From JANSYP01 sp039184415 (GTDB lineage Bacteria > Pseudomonadota > Alphaproteobacteria > Rhodobacterales > Rhodobacteraceae), in the NCBI GenBank assembly GCA_039184415.1, contig JBCDBB010000062.1, positions 1 to 20,696 of the forward strand: a DNA stretch of 20,696 nucleotides, given 5' to 3'. Each line of letters starts with the position of its first letter. Position 1 is the first letter of the stretch. Position numbers and translations under genes: made by a program. Below, piece after piece: positions 1 to 7,559 of this stretch. The notes under the pieces were generated by a model. It worked only from the letters and a program-made list of their open reading frames with translations, was not told where the DNA came from and made no database searches.

Positions 1-250
1 CGTCGCCCCAGAACGCCCCGTCGCCTCCGCCGGAGATCTCGTTCATCGGAATCGTCGGCGAGAAGTAGTCGGCCAGCCCGTTGCGTTGGGACTCGGTCGT
101 GGAATTCAGCAACCACATCAGCAAAAAAAACGCCATCATCGCGGTGACAAAGTCCGCATAGGCCACTTTCCACGCGCCACCATGATGGCCTTCGCCGCCA
201 CCGCCGCGCTTTTTCTTAATGATCACAGGCGCCAAACTGTCCGCAGACAT
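1..250 (-). CDS. motB: Flagellar motor stator protein MotB, N-terminal part (cut by window edge)
   Basis: This is the first 83 codons of a MotB-like stator protein; the rest lies beyond position 1. MotB pairs with MotA in the inner membrane, conducts ions and anchors the stator to peptidoglycan through a C-terminal OmpA-like domain, which is not visible here. A basic, Gly-rich cytoplasmic start (KKKRGGGG, residues 12-19) is followed by the hallmark WKVAYADFVTAMMAFFLLMWLL. Asp33 (codon 154-152) is the expected ion-channel aspartate and starts the single membrane helix (about residues 30-52). After it comes a plug-like stretch with DYFSPTIP. The ATG at 250 is preceded by GAGGGG at good spacing. 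It lies 125 bp downstream of pdxJ on the same strand, an unusual neighbour. The family call is firm. Confidence 0.9.
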   Translation of the reverse strand, partial: MSADSLAPVIIKKKRGGGGEGHHGGAWKVAYADFVTAMMAFFLLMWLLNSTTESQRNGLADYFSPTIPMNEISGGGDGAFWGD

Positions 251-375
251 CGCACACCACCCCTCAATTTCACCCGAGCCCAGAGCTAGCCGGATCGGGT
301 TTCCGAGAAGTTAGACAGTGCCCAAGGCCGTTGAAAAAGAGCCGCGGATTTGAACGATTACGCCCGCGAACCTCG

Positions 376-1158
376 TCAGGCAGCCCCTCGACCGGACTGC
401 GTGGCACGGGCATCGTCCATGATACGGCGCATCTCCGCGATCGCAGGAGACAGGCCGCGGAAAATCGCCTCGCCGACGAGGAAATGGCCGATATTAAGCT
501 CGCGCAGTTCGGGTAGCGCGGCAACCGGAGCGACAGAGTCAAAGGTCAACCCGTGCCCTGCATGGACTTCCAGACCGAGGCTATGGCCGAAAGTGGCCAT
601 GTCGCGCAGCCGCGCCAGCTCCAGCGTCGCCTCTTCCGCACGTTCCTCGGCAATCGCATCGCAGTAAGAGCCCGTGTGCAGCTCGATCACTTCGGCACCG
701 ATCCGGTGGGCGGCTTCGATCTGCCGACGTTCCGCCGCGACAAAGATGGAGACACGGCATCCCGCCTCGCGCAGCGGCGCGATAAAATGTGCCAGGCGAT
801 TTTCCTCTCGCGCAACTTCCAACCCGCCTTCGGTCGTTCGTTCCTCGCGCCTTTCGGGCACAACACAGACGGCATGGGGTTTGTGGCGCAGCGCGATCGC
901 CTGCATCTCGTCGGTCGCCGCCATCTCGAAATTGAGTGGCACGCTCAGCACCTCCATCAGCCCGTCGATATCGGCGTCGGAGATATGGCGACGATCTTCG
1001 CGCAGATGCGCGGTGATTCCATCTGCGCCGGCCTCCTCAGCAAGCACTGCCGCACGCAGCGGATCGGGATAGGCGCCGCCACGGGCATTCCGCACAGTCG
1101 CCACATGGTCGATATTCACGCCAAGGCGCAGTCTGTCTGGATCGGTGTTCGCTGTCAT
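376..1158 (-). CDS. pdxJ: Pyridoxine 5'-phosphate synthase PdxJ
   Basis: PdxJ condenses 1-deoxy-D-xylulose 5-phosphate with 3-amino-2-oxopropyl phosphate to give pyridoxine 5'-phosphate, the last ring-closing step of DXP-dependent vitamin B6 synthesis, in the cytosol. Recognisable stretches are LGVNIDHVATVRNARG near the N-terminus, DGITAHLREDRRHI (catalytic His/Arg region), a mid-domain Glu loop (PERREERTTEGG) and the C-terminal phosphate-binding LEVHAGHGLTFD and ELNIGHFLVGEA. About 260 residues is slightly longer than typical. Two ATGs are possible, 1164 and 1158. The Shine-Dalgarno GAGGGAG sits almost on the first but about 7 nt from the second, so I chose 1158. It is the last gene of the rpoZ-rsh-DUF2062-pdxJ run, 57 nt after the DUF2062 stop. 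Confidence 0.95.
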   Translation of the reverse strand: MTANTDPDRLRLGVNIDHVATVRNARGGAYPDPLRAAVLAEEAGADGITAHLREDRRHISDADIDGLMEVLSVPLNFEMAATDEMQAIALRHKPHAVCVVPERREERTTEGGLEVAREENRLAHFIAPLREAGCRVSIFVAAERRQIEAAHRIGAEVIELHTGSYCDAIAEERAEEATLELARLRDMATFGHSLGLEVHAGHGLTFDSVAPVAALPELRELNIGHFLVGEAIFRGLSPAIAEMRRIMDDARATQSGRGAA

Positions 1159-1215
1159 GGTCATGCTCCCTCTTGGCTCGAGACATAGCGCAAAACCACC
1201 CCGCTCCGACAGGGT

Positions 1216-1815
1216 TTAGAGGGTTCTGTTCAACGACCGTGCCCGGCGGCGCTGATAGGCGGCGATCACCGGCTTCGACAGCGCATAGGCGATCAAACCC
1301 GCAATGAGACCAGGGACGAGACCGCCCACCATATACGGAAGAAAAACCGTGTCGAAAAACAGATGCAGCCTGTCCCAGTGCGCCTCGACCGGGCGAAACA
1401 GGGAGGTGAAGTTCCACCAAAGTTCGCCCGACGCGCGCGAAAATGCCTCGAAAACGCCGACGCTCGTTTCACGCTGCTGCGTTCCAAGAACACGATTGCC
1501 GATCTGCAGGGCCAATGCGGCGATGAAGGGAAAAGTCAAAGGATTGCCAACAAAAGTGGACAACATCGCGGCAATGACGTTGCCGCGCAGTCCGATGGCC
1601 ACAAAGGCGGCAGCAATAAAGTGCAACCCAAAGAGCGGCGTGAAAGACACGAAGACACCGGCCGCAATCCCCCGCGCGATCCGCTGCGGCGGGTCGGGCA
1701 GTCGCCTCAGGCGGTGGGCGATATAGCTCGCCGCACGGCCCCAGCCCCCCTTGGGGTAGACGCTTTCCTGCGCGACTTGCAGATAGCTTCGTTTGTTTTT
1801 CCGCTTGAAGACCAA
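1216..1815 (-). CDS. DUF2062 domain inner-membrane protein (TTG start)
   Basis: A 199-residue protein of the DUF2062 family, small membrane proteins of unknown function that often sit next to rsh and pdxJ in Rhodobacterales. Visible features: a basic start (VFKRKNKRS), GGWGRAASYIAHRLRRLPD, then IARGIAAGVFVSFTPLFGLHF and FVGNPLTFPFI, the family signature, inside the first hydrophobic block (about residues 48-105). A second hydrophobic segment, about residues 155-185, is followed by a basic tail. The frame is open back to an ATG at 1893 inside rsh, but similarity to the family begins at the TTG at 1815. GGAG (1830-1827) lies 11 nt before it, and that start leaves 19 nt after the rsh stop. No function can be assigned from sequence alone. 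Confidence 0.85.
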   Translation of the reverse strand: MVFKRKNKRSYLQVAQESVYPKGGWGRAASYIAHRLRRLPDPPQRIARGIAAGVFVSFTPLFGLHFIAAAFVAIGLRGNVIAAMLSTFVGNPLTFPFIAALALQIGNRVLGTQQRETSVGVFEAFSRASGELWWNFTSLFRPVEAHWDRLHLFFDTVFLPYMVGGLVPGLIAGLIAYALSKPVIAAYQRRRARSLNRTL

Positions 1816-1834
1816 CCGCTTACTGTCTCCACAC

Positions 1835-3979
1835 TCATTGCGCCGGAACAGGCGTCCGCACCAAGTCCCTGTAGCGAGATATCGCGGCCACATCGCTGTC
1901 GGCTTCGAGTGCCGTCATGACTCGGTGCAAATGCTCGGCGTCTCTTAGGTCCACATAGATCAGGAGTCTGTAAAAATCCGGCTTTCGGTCCGCGAATACC
2001 AGATTTGAGATATTGGCCTGCTGCTCGCCGATCAATGTGCAGATTCGCCCCAGCACCCCGGCATCATTGCTGAGCGTTACGTCAATTCCCACAGTGTTTA
2101 CCGCCGCGTGAGGACCCGAATGCCAGTGAAGGTCGATCCAACGGTCCAGCTGATCGTCGAATTGCTCAAGTCTGGGACAGTCGATGGCGTGCACCTCGAC
2201 CCCCTTGCCGGGCATCGTGATGCCAACGATGCGCTCACCCGGGACAGGCCGGCAACATGTACCCCGTACCCAGCTTTGACCCGGTTCGAGCCCGAGAACG
2301 GCCCGGCGGGCATCAATCTCGTCGCCCCGCTTGCTGGCAAGTTCCGGGTAGAGCGCCTCGACAACCTTGCGCGCGGCAAGCTCTCCGCTGCCTAGGCGCG
2401 ACAGCATTTCTTCGACATCGTCGTCGAACCCCAGATGCCGCGAGGCCGTTGCCAGGGCCTTGTCAGAGGCCTTCTTATCGACATGTTCGAACGCCACGCG
2501 CGCCAGTTCGCGGCCAAGCTTAACGAAACGTGATCGGTTGTCCGCCCGCATCGCCCGGCGGATCGCCGATTTCGCCTTGCCAGTGACTGCGATGTCGATC
2601 CAGGTCGCCTGGGGGGTCTGTGCCTCGGCGGTCATGATCTCGACCGACTGGCCGTTCTTGAGCTGTGTCCAAAGCGGCACGCGCCGTCCGTCGACTTTTG
2701 CCCCGGCGCAGGCCTGGCCGATCCGGGTATGGATCGCAAAGGCGAAATCAAGCGGTGTCGCGCCCTTGGGCAGCTTGACGACGTCACCCTTGGGCGTGAA
2801 GCAGAACACCTTGTCGGTGTACATCTCCAGCTTCACGGCTTCGAAAAACTCATCGTCATCCGCCGACGCCTCGAAATGCTCCGTCAACCCGGCGATCCAG
2901 CTCGCGGGATCGACGGCAAAGGGGTTTTCCGTCCGCTCGCCGTCGCGGTAGGCCCAGTGCGCCGCGACACCGGCTTCGGCGACTTCGTGCATCTCATGGG
3001 TACGAATCTGCACTTCGACGCGCTTGCCGTCGCGGCCCAGAACGGTGGTGTGCAGGCTGCGATATCCGTTCTGTTTGGGCTGGCTGATATAATCCTTGAA
3101 GCGCGTGGGAACCGACCGCCAGCGTCGGTGGATCGCCCCAAGTGCGCGGTAGCAATCCATCTGGCTGTCGGTGATGACGCGAAACCCGTAAATGTCCGAC
3201 AGGCGGGAAAAGCTCTGGTCCTTCTGCTCCATCTTGCGCCAGATCGAATAGGGGCGCTTGGCCCGTCCGACGACCTCAGCGGCAATCGCTTCGGAGGCCA
3301 GCTCGCGTTCGATGTCTTCCTTGATGCGTCCGACCACGTCGCCCGCATCGCCCTGCAGCTTGACGAAGCGGCGCAGGATCGATTCCCGACCTTTCGGGTT
3401 GAGTACCTGGAACGACAAATCCTCGATCTCGTCGCGCATCCACTGCATCCCCATGCGACCTGCCAGCGGGGCGTAGATGTCCATGGTCTCGCGCGCTTTC
3501 TGGGCCTGCTTCTCGGGTGGGAGCGAACGGATCGTGCGCATGTTGTGCAGCCGGTCGAAGAGCTTCACTAGGATGACACGAAGGTCGCGGCTCATCGCCA
3601 TGAAGAGCTTTCGGAAATTCTCTGCCTGTTTGGTCTCGGTGGAGGTGAGCTGCAGGTTGGTGAGCTTCGTGACGCCTTCTACGAGTTCGGCGATCTCGGC
3701 GCCGAAGATCTCGGAAATCTCGCGATACGTGGCGGACGTGTCCTCCAGCGTATCGTGCAGAAGGGCGGTAATGATGGTGGCGTCGTCCAGTCGCTGCTCA
3801 GCCAGGAGAGCGGCGACAGCGACCGGATGCGTGATGTAGGGCTCCCCTGAGCGGCGAAACTGACCCTCATGGGCTGCCTGGGCATAATCGTAGGCGGCCA
3901 GTATCAGCGCGTTGTCAGACCTTGGGTTGTAGCTGCGAACCCGACCGATCAGATCGTCTGACGCGATCAGATGCTCCAA
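1835..3979 (-). CDS. rsh: Bifunctional (p)ppGpp synthetase/hydrolase (RelA/SpoT homologue, Rsh)
   Basis: This 714-residue long RSH protein makes and degrades the alarmone (p)ppGpp during the stringent response. Order of domains: HD hydrolase (about 25-180; H51, H75-D76 and E79-D80 of HDxxED, then FDRLHNMRT at 141), synthetase (about 240-350; GFRVITD, KDYI, KQNGYRSLHTTV), TGS (about 390-452), a Cys-containing helical/zinc-finger-like part (RGTCCRPVPGE) and a C-terminal ACT domain (about 630-706). Both catalytic halves look intact, so it is probably the single bifunctional Rsh of the cell. The start is TTG (3979-3977); no ATG occurs in frame until after the HD motif, and GGAGGG lies 4 nt upstream. 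It follows rpoZ by 22 nt, so both are probably cotranscribed. Confidence 0.95.
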   Translation of the reverse strand: MEHLIASDDLIGRVRSYNPRSDNALILAAYDYAQAAHEGQFRRSGEPYITHPVAVAALLAEQRLDDATIITALLHDTLEDTSATYREISEIFGAEIAELVEGVTKLTNLQLTSTETKQAENFRKLFMAMSRDLRVILVKLFDRLHNMRTIRSLPPEKQAQKARETMDIYAPLAGRMGMQWMRDEIEDLSFQVLNPKGRESILRRFVKLQGDAGDVVGRIKEDIERELASEAIAAEVVGRAKRPYSIWRKMEQKDQSFSRLSDIYGFRVITDSQMDCYRALGAIHRRWRSVPTRFKDYISQPKQNGYRSLHTTVLGRDGKRVEVQIRTHEMHEVAEAGVAAHWAYRDGERTENPFAVDPASWIAGLTEHFEASADDDEFFEAVKLEMYTDKVFCFTPKGDVVKLPKGATPLDFAFAIHTRIGQACAGAKVDGRRVPLWTQLKNGQSVEIMTAEAQTPQATWIDIAVTGKAKSAIRRAMRADNRSRFVKLGRELARVAFEHVDKKASDKALATASRHLGFDDDVEEMLSRLGSGELAARKVVEALYPELASKRGDEIDARRAVLGLEPGQSWVRGTCCRPVPGERIVGITMPGKGVEVHAIDCPRLEQFDDQLDRWIDLHWHSGPHAAVNTVGIDVTLSNDAGVLGRICTLIGEQQANISNLVFADRKPDFYRLLIYVDLRDAEHLHRVMTALEADSDVAAISRYRDLVRTPVPAQ

Positions 3980-3983
3980 GCCA

Positions 3984-3989
3984 CCCTCC
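3984..3989 (-). promoter_or_regulatory. Strong ribosome binding site deciding the TTG start of rsh
   Basis: On the minus strand GGAGGG is followed by TGGC and then TTG at 3979. This near-perfect Shine-Dalgarno, and the lack of any in-frame ATG before the HD motif, fix the start as TTG. Confidence 0.7.
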
Positions 3990-4001
3990 GGCCAAGGACT
4001 G

Positions 4002-4355
4002 TCAGCTCGGCCCCTGCGCTTCCATCAGCGCGCGGAGCAGCTTTTCCTCGGACATGTCGTCGTCCGCAGGCTTGTCGGCTTCGACGCCCATCAGAAGCGA
4101 CATGGCATCGTCTTCCGGCTCGTCGACCTCGATCTGGGTCTGATTGCTCTCGATCATCCGCTCGCGCAGGTCTTCGGCCTGCTGTGTTTCCTCGGCGATC
4201 TCGCGCAGGGACACAACCGGGTTCTTGTCTTTGTCGCGGTCCACAGTGATCGGTGCGCCGGACGCGATTTCGCGGGCGCGGTGGGCGGCGAGCATGACAA
4301 GCTCAAACCGGTTCGGAACCTTATCAACGCAGTCTTCAACCGTCACGCGGGCCAT
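4002..4355 (-). CDS. rpoZ: DNA-directed RNA polymerase omega subunit
   Basis: Omega (117 residues) helps assembly of RNA polymerase by chaperoning beta-prime, and in proteobacteria forms part of a ppGpp binding site. The N-terminal core MARVTVEDCVDKVPNRFELVMLAAHRAREI and PVVSLREIAEE are diagnostic. The acidic C-terminal extension (about residues 75-117, rich in E/D) is typical of alphaproteobacteria. The open frame extends 154 codons further upstream, but similarity begins at the ATG at 4355, with GAGG about 10 nt before it. It lies directly upstream of rsh, so the polymerase subunit that senses ppGpp and the enzyme that makes it are probably expressed together. Confidence 0.95.
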   Translation of the reverse strand: MARVTVEDCVDKVPNRFELVMLAAHRAREIASGAPITVDRDKDKNPVVSLREIAEETQQAEDLRERMIESNQTQIEVDEPEDDAMSLLMGVEADKPADDDMSEEKLLRALMEAQGPS

Positions 4356-4389
4356 GATTCGAATTCCTCGGGTCTTTGGCAGAGCGATC

Positions 4390-4418
4390 TCAGTATGCCA
4401 TTGCGCTTTGGTTGGCAA
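4390..4418 (-). promoter_or_regulatory. Candidate sigma-70 promoter of rpoZ-rsh
   Basis: On the minus strand TTGCCA (4418-4413) is separated by 17 nt from TACTGA (4395-4390). Transcription would start near 4383, leaving a leader of about 28 nt before rpoZ. Match is moderate and untested. Confidence 0.4.
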
Positions 4419-4642
4419 GGTTTCTGACCAGCATTCCTTCTGTTCCGGACCACCCTGAGCAATGGCACCGATGAACCCGGTATACCGCCCGCCAATGGGC
4501 GCACATTGGATTGCTTTGTCGTGCTCCGATCGGACCGCGCGGCTCATCAACCCACCGCTGGTTTTACTCACCTCTTTGGGTGGGATCGGTTCACTCTCCC
4601 GCGATAAAAAGTCTTGCTCCAGCAATGGAAAGGTCTTGCATC

Positions 4643-4747
4643 GCGGGGCGATTCGCTCCGCATCGCTTTTCGGCCCCGCCTTGATTATCTGAGGTATGTC
4701 TCCGCCCATGGCGGAGGGATACGATAGGCGGAAGCCTGCCGATACCT
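4643..4747 (-). ncRNA. Candidate structured RNA upstream of rpoZ
   Basis: Read on the minus strand, AGGTAT (4747-4742) can pair with ATACCT (4697-4692) and enclose two hairpins: AGGC/GCCT with loop TTCC, and CTCCGCC/GGCGGAG with a 3-nt loop (4716-4700). Alternatively GTAT at 4722-4719 extends the second hairpin by pairing with the same ATAC, so two folds compete for one strand. A second hairpin, 4679-4643, follows after a 12-nt A/T-rich linker. The pairing is seen directly; that it is a functional RNA is inference. I do not recognise the family. Confidence 0.35.
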
Positions 4748-4872
4748 TTGACCTTACGGAAACAGCGTCGGACGGGACCAATTGGCAAGAAACCCAAACC
4801 AGATTCCGCCTCTCCACGGAAGTATGTACTGGGCAGACCGGACGCCCGCCGAACTGCGCGCGGAGCGCAGGC

Positions 4873-5442
4873 TTAATCCCGTAACGCGTTGCGGTCTATA
4901 CGCTCGACAGCAGCACACGCATCGGCTGGCAAGGCGTCGCGCATCTGCACAACCGTGAGCCCCAAGACGGGATGCCACCAATTCGGCGCAACCTCTGCCA
5001 GCGGTATCAGCACAAATGCCCGGTCCTGAATGCGTGGATGTGGTAGGATCAGTTCCTGCGGCGTTTCCTGCCTTTGGCGTGCTGGAGAGAGCCCGTACCA
5101 GTGCGCCCAGACTTCCCGATCGGGCAGGATACAATCCTCTGCGGCGAGCAGATCAAGGTCCAGAGTACGCGGCCCCCATCGGGTTTTACGGCTCCGACCG
5201 ACAAGGTTTTCGACCGTCCGAAGTTGCGCTAAGGCCTCGTAAGGCGTCCCTTCGAACCGTACCCGTGCCGCGGCATTCACAAAGTCGGGACCGGAGCCTT
5301 CTGGGACTGCCGGTGTCTTGAAAAGCGCGCTCACCGCGTCAATTTCAAAGTTGTACAGACCAAGCAGCTCTATCGCTCGACGGACGGTTTCAACCGGTCC
5401 GCCTGAAGCCGACGCCAAGTTACTGCCGAATGCAACTAGCAT
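4873..5442 (-). CDS. folK: 2-amino-4-hydroxy-6-hydroxymethyldihydropteridine diphosphokinase
   Basis: FolK (HPPK) transfers pyrophosphate from ATP to 6-hydroxymethyl-7,8-dihydropterin, preparing it for dihydropteroate synthase in folate synthesis. The 189-residue protein shows the N-terminal strand LVAFGSNL, the conserved RWGPRTLDLDLL with metal-binding DxD, and LPHPRIQDRAFVLIPLAEVAP, all diagnostic of the family. About 15 residues after the DxD (AHWYGLSPARQRQETP) look like a small lineage-specific insertion. The ATG at 5442 gives the family N-terminus but has no good Shine-Dalgarno. A strong GGGAG lies further up, before an 8-codon open frame whose TAG stop overlaps this ATG, which may indicate translational coupling. 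It is divergent from the NYN-domain gene. Confidence 0.93.
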   Translation of the reverse strand: MLVAFGSNLASASGGPVETVRRAIELLGLYNFEIDAVSALFKTPAVPEGSGPDFVNAAARVRFEGTPYEALAQLRTVENLVGRSRKTRWGPRTLDLDLLAAEDCILPDREVWAHWYGLSPARQRQETPQELILPHPRIQDRAFVLIPLAEVAPNWWHPVLGLTVVQMRDALPADACAAVERIDRNALRD

Positions 5443-5462
5443 CGCCGTCGCATAGCTGTCAT
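5436..5462 (-). CDS. Possible 8-codon leader ORF coupled to folK
   Basis: On the minus strand an ATG at 5462, with GAGGGAG just upstream, opens a frame encoding MTAMRRRC and stops at TAG (5438-5436), overlapping the folK ATG (ATGCTAG). The only good ribosome binding site near folK belongs to this frame. Whether it is translated is unknown. Confidence 0.3.
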   Translation of the reverse strand: MTAMRRRC

Positions 5463-5484
5463 GCTCCCTCGGCGACCTACGGCC

Positions 5485-5490
5485 ATTGTA
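5485..5490 (-). promoter_or_regulatory. Candidate -10 box for folK in the divergent spacer
   Basis: On the minus strand TACAAT (5490-5485) matches five of six consensus bases, but no clear -35 lies 17 nt upstream. It is in the 126-bp spacer between folK and the divergent NYN gene, where both promoters must be. Confidence 0.3.
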
Positions 5491-5568
5491 CCCGGGTCAC
5501 ATTGTGCTCTATCGGCGACCAGCAAACTTCGTCCGATCTTTCTGGGCACGTTTGGAAAGGAACATTAC

Positions 5569-6162
5569 ATGTTTTACCGAGACGAGCGTTTGGCGCTGTT
5601 TGTCGACGGTTCAAACCTCTATGCGGCTGCCAAAGCGCTTTCGTTTGACATCGACTACAAGCTCCTTCGACAGGAGTTCATGCGCCGAGGCAAGTTGTTG
5701 CGCGCATTTTACTATACGGCTCTTCTGGAGAATGACGAGTATTCCCCGATCCGCCCCTTGGTGGACTGGTTACATTACAATGGGTTCACAATGGTGACCA
5801 AACCTGCAAAGGAGTATATCGACAGCCAGGGTCGCAGAAAAGTCAAGGGAAACATGGACATCGAACTGACTGTCGATGCCATGGAACTTGCGCCACATGT
5901 CGATCATATTGTCCTGTTTTCAGGCGACGGGGACTTCCGGCCGCTGGTGGAAAGCCTCCAGCGCAAGGGTGTGAGGGTGTCGGTGGTGTCGACCATCAGG
6001 TCCCAACCGCCCATGATTTCGGACGAACTGCGTCGTCAGGCCGACAACTTCATCGAACTGGACGAGCTCAAGGACGTCATCGGGCGTCCGCCGCGCGAGC
6101 CGCGCGAGTTCGAACGCCGGCAGCCCGCCGAAACAACGGACCGGGCCGACACCGACGCGTGA
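5569..6162 (+). CDS. NYN domain protein, LabA/DUF88 family (putative RNase)
   Basis: A 197-residue protein of the NYN (PIN-like nuclease) superfamily, LabA/DUF88 group. The fold binds a metal ion through conserved acidic residues and is predicted to cleave RNA; the substrate is unknown. Visible features: ALFVDGSNLYAAAKAL at residues 9-24 with Asp13 and Asn16, KGNMDIELTVDAM in the middle, and the second acidic motif HIVLFSGDGDFRPLVESL with the paired Asp residues. The C-terminus (about 170-197) is charged and probably disordered. The ATG at 5569 has AAAGGA about 7 nt upstream; the frame is open further up but those residues match nothing. The gene is alone on its strand and ends at a strong hairpin. 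Confidence 0.9.
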   Translation: MFYRDERLALFVDGSNLYAAAKALSFDIDYKLLRQEFMRRGKLLRAFYYTALLENDEYSPIRPLVDWLHYNGFTMVTKPAKEYIDSQGRRKVKGNMDIELTVDAMELAPHVDHIVLFSGDGDFRPLVESLQRKGVRVSVVSTIRSQPPMISDELRRQADNFIELDELKDVIGRPPREPREFERRQPAETTDRADTDA

Positions 6163-6169
6163 GTTACCA

Positions 6170-6200
6170 GGGAGAGCGGGCGTTACGCCTCTGCTCTCCC
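6170..6200 (+). terminator. Hairpin terminator after the NYN gene
   Basis: GGGAGAGC (6170-6177) pairs with GCTCTCCC (6193-6200), with an inner GGCG-TTA-CGCC stem. It begins 8 nt after the stop at 6162. No U-run follows, so it may act as a weak or factor-assisted terminator, or stabilise the mRNA end. Confidence 0.6.
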
Positions 6201-6599
6201 GGCGCCACCCCCCAACTCCACTAGCCTGAGCTTTGCGGATCCGCTCTTGTTGGTCGCTCTGATTGTTTGGCCTACAAATCGGTTCCGATCCGGCAGGCAG
6301 GCTAATTCCAAGGCTGCGACGACCTGGCACGTCCACGCTGTTTTCGGTGCGTTTTGGCCGGGGACGCATTGGTCGAAGCTGCCGTCCATGCCACCTCCAG
6401 GAACAATCCGACATGAAGGCGGGCAGGCGTGTCGCGACGCGACCACCCTCGAGCGCGGATGCCACTCAAGCTCTGTCGCCCCAAGCTCGTTGGCGCAGCA
6501 CCACCGATTTTGACGCCTCGCGTCGACCTGTCCGACCGCGTCAACTGCTGGACCCGGGACCGTCAAGGCCCTAGGATCTCGCGTGAAAGGACTGTGCCG
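6201..6599. other. 399-bp gap before ispH without a recognised gene
   Basis: Short frames exist on both strands but none has family-like composition. Visible signals are small palindromes (GCGGATCCGC near 6235; ATCGG-TT-CCGAT at 6278-6289) and a candidate ispH promoter at its right end. The rest shows nothing I can assign. Confidence 0.6.
6549..6577 (+). promoter_or_regulatory. Candidate promoter of the ispH operon
   Basis: TGGACC (6549-6554), a 17-nt spacer and TAGGAT (6572-6577) would start transcription near 6584, 16 nt before the ispH ATG. Each box matches four of six consensus bases. Confidence 0.35.
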
Positions 6600-7559
6600 A
6601 TGACCGACGTCTTCAAGCCGCCGCTCACCTTACTGCTCGCTGCGCCGCGCGGCTTCTGCGCAGGTGTCGACCGGGCGATCAAGATCGTCGAGATGGCGCT
6701 GCAGAAATGGGGTGCTCCGGTCTATGTCCGTCACGAGATCGTCCATAATCGCTATGTCGTTGACGGTCTCCGCGCCAAGGGAGCGGTCTTCGTCAAAGAG
6801 CTGGAGGAGTGTCCGGATGACCGTCCGGTCATCTTTTCGGCCCATGGCGTTCCCAAGGCTGTTCCCGCCGAAGCTGCGCGGCGCGAAATGATCTATGTCG
6901 ATGCCACCTGCCCGCTTGTCTCCAAGGTTCATATCGAAGCCGGCAGGCACCATGATAACGGCCTGCAGATCATCATGATCGGCCATGCCGGCCATCCCGA
7001 AACCGTCGGCACAATGGGGCAGTTGCCGCAGGGCCAGGTGCTGCTGGTCGAGACGGTCGATGATGCTGCAACTGTCGCGCCGCGCGATCCCGCCAAGCTG
7101 GCCTTCGTAACCCAGACCACTCTGTCGGTAGACGACACAGCCGATATCGTCGCCGCGCTCCAGGAGCGATTTCCTCATATTGTCGGACCCCATAAAGAAG
7201 ACATTTGCTACGCGACCACAAACCGCCAGGAAGCCGTCAAGGCGCTCGCCCCTCGGGCCCAGGCGCTTCTGGTGGTGGGCGCGCCCAATTCGTCCAACTC
7301 AAAGCGGCTGGTGGATGTGGGACGCAAGGCGGGCTGCGCTTATGCGCAGCTGGTACAGCGCGCCGCAGATATTGACTGGCGTGCTCTGGACGGCGTTCGC
7401 AGCCTCGGGGTCACGGCAGGCGCATCGGCCCCCGACGTTCTGATCGAAGAGGTCATCGAAGCCTGCCGGGCCCGGTTTGACGTGACCATCGAGACCGTGG
7501 AAACCGCCCTGGAAAACGTAGAGTTCAAAGTCCCGCGCGTTCTGCGCGAACCGGCGTGA
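6600..7559 (+). CDS. ispH: 4-hydroxy-3-methylbut-2-enyl diphosphate reductase
   Basis: IspH (LytB) is the last enzyme of the MEP isoprenoid pathway. It is a cytosolic [4Fe-4S] enzyme that reduces HMBPP to IPP and DMAPP. All three cluster cysteines are present: Cys20 (PRGFCAGVDRAI), Cys104 (VDATCPLVSKVH) and Cys203 (DICYATTNRQ). Substrate-binding His49 (EIVHNRYVV), His82 (FSAHGVP), His132 and the proton-relay Glu134 (GHAGHPETVG), Thr175 and the SSNSKRL phosphate loop are also visible. The 319-residue length is normal. The ATG at 6600 has AAGGA about 9 nt upstream; an in-frame GTG at 6594 is a weaker option. It leads an operon in which the next gene starts inside its stop codon. Confidence 0.97.
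   Translation: MTDVFKPPLTLLLAAPRGFCAGVDRAIKIVEMALQKWGAPVYVRHEIVHNRYVVDGLRAKGAVFVKELEECPDDRPVIFSAHGVPKAVPAEAARREMIYVDATCPLVSKVHIEAGRHHDNGLQIIMIGHAGHPETVGTMGQLPQGQVLLVETVDDAATVAPRDPAKLAFVTQTTLSVDDTADIVAALQERFPHIVGPHKEDICYATTNRQEAVKALAPRAQALLVVGAPNSSNSKRLVDVGRKAGCAYAQLVQRAADIDWRALDGVRSLGVTAGASAPDVLIEEVIEACRARFDVTIETVETALENVEFKVPRVLREPA

Larger units (their letters stand above)
4356..4872 (-). other. 517-bp folK-rpoZ spacer, hairpin-rich, no recognised gene
   Basis: No protein of known type is encoded here, although one minus-strand frame stays open into rpoZ. It looks lower in GC than its surroundings. Four inverted repeats are visible: 4692-4747 (compound), 4643-4679 (GCGGGGC/GCCCCGC), 4551-4584 (CCCACC/GGTGGG) and 4492-4509 (CCAAT/ATTGG). 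A leader RNA or small RNA is possible; see the separate entry and the finding. Confidence 0.6.

Noticed and set aside
2281..2295. tRNA-like GGTTCGAG segment
   Set aside because: It lies within the rsh coding region, with no acceptor or anticodon arms around it.
2729..3571. A 280-codon plus-strand open frame
   Set aside because: Antisense shadow of rsh, whose domains are unmistakable in the opposite frame.
4002..4817. A 271-codon open frame that would add 154 residues to the N-terminus of omega
   Set aside because: Similarity to omega begins exactly at the ATG at 4355, which has its own ribosome site; the extension has no family-like composition and overlaps the hairpin region.
6247..6574. 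Several short overlapping open frames before ispH
   Set aside because: No ribosome site, no family-like sequence, and they exist on both strands, as expected by chance in GC-rich DNA.
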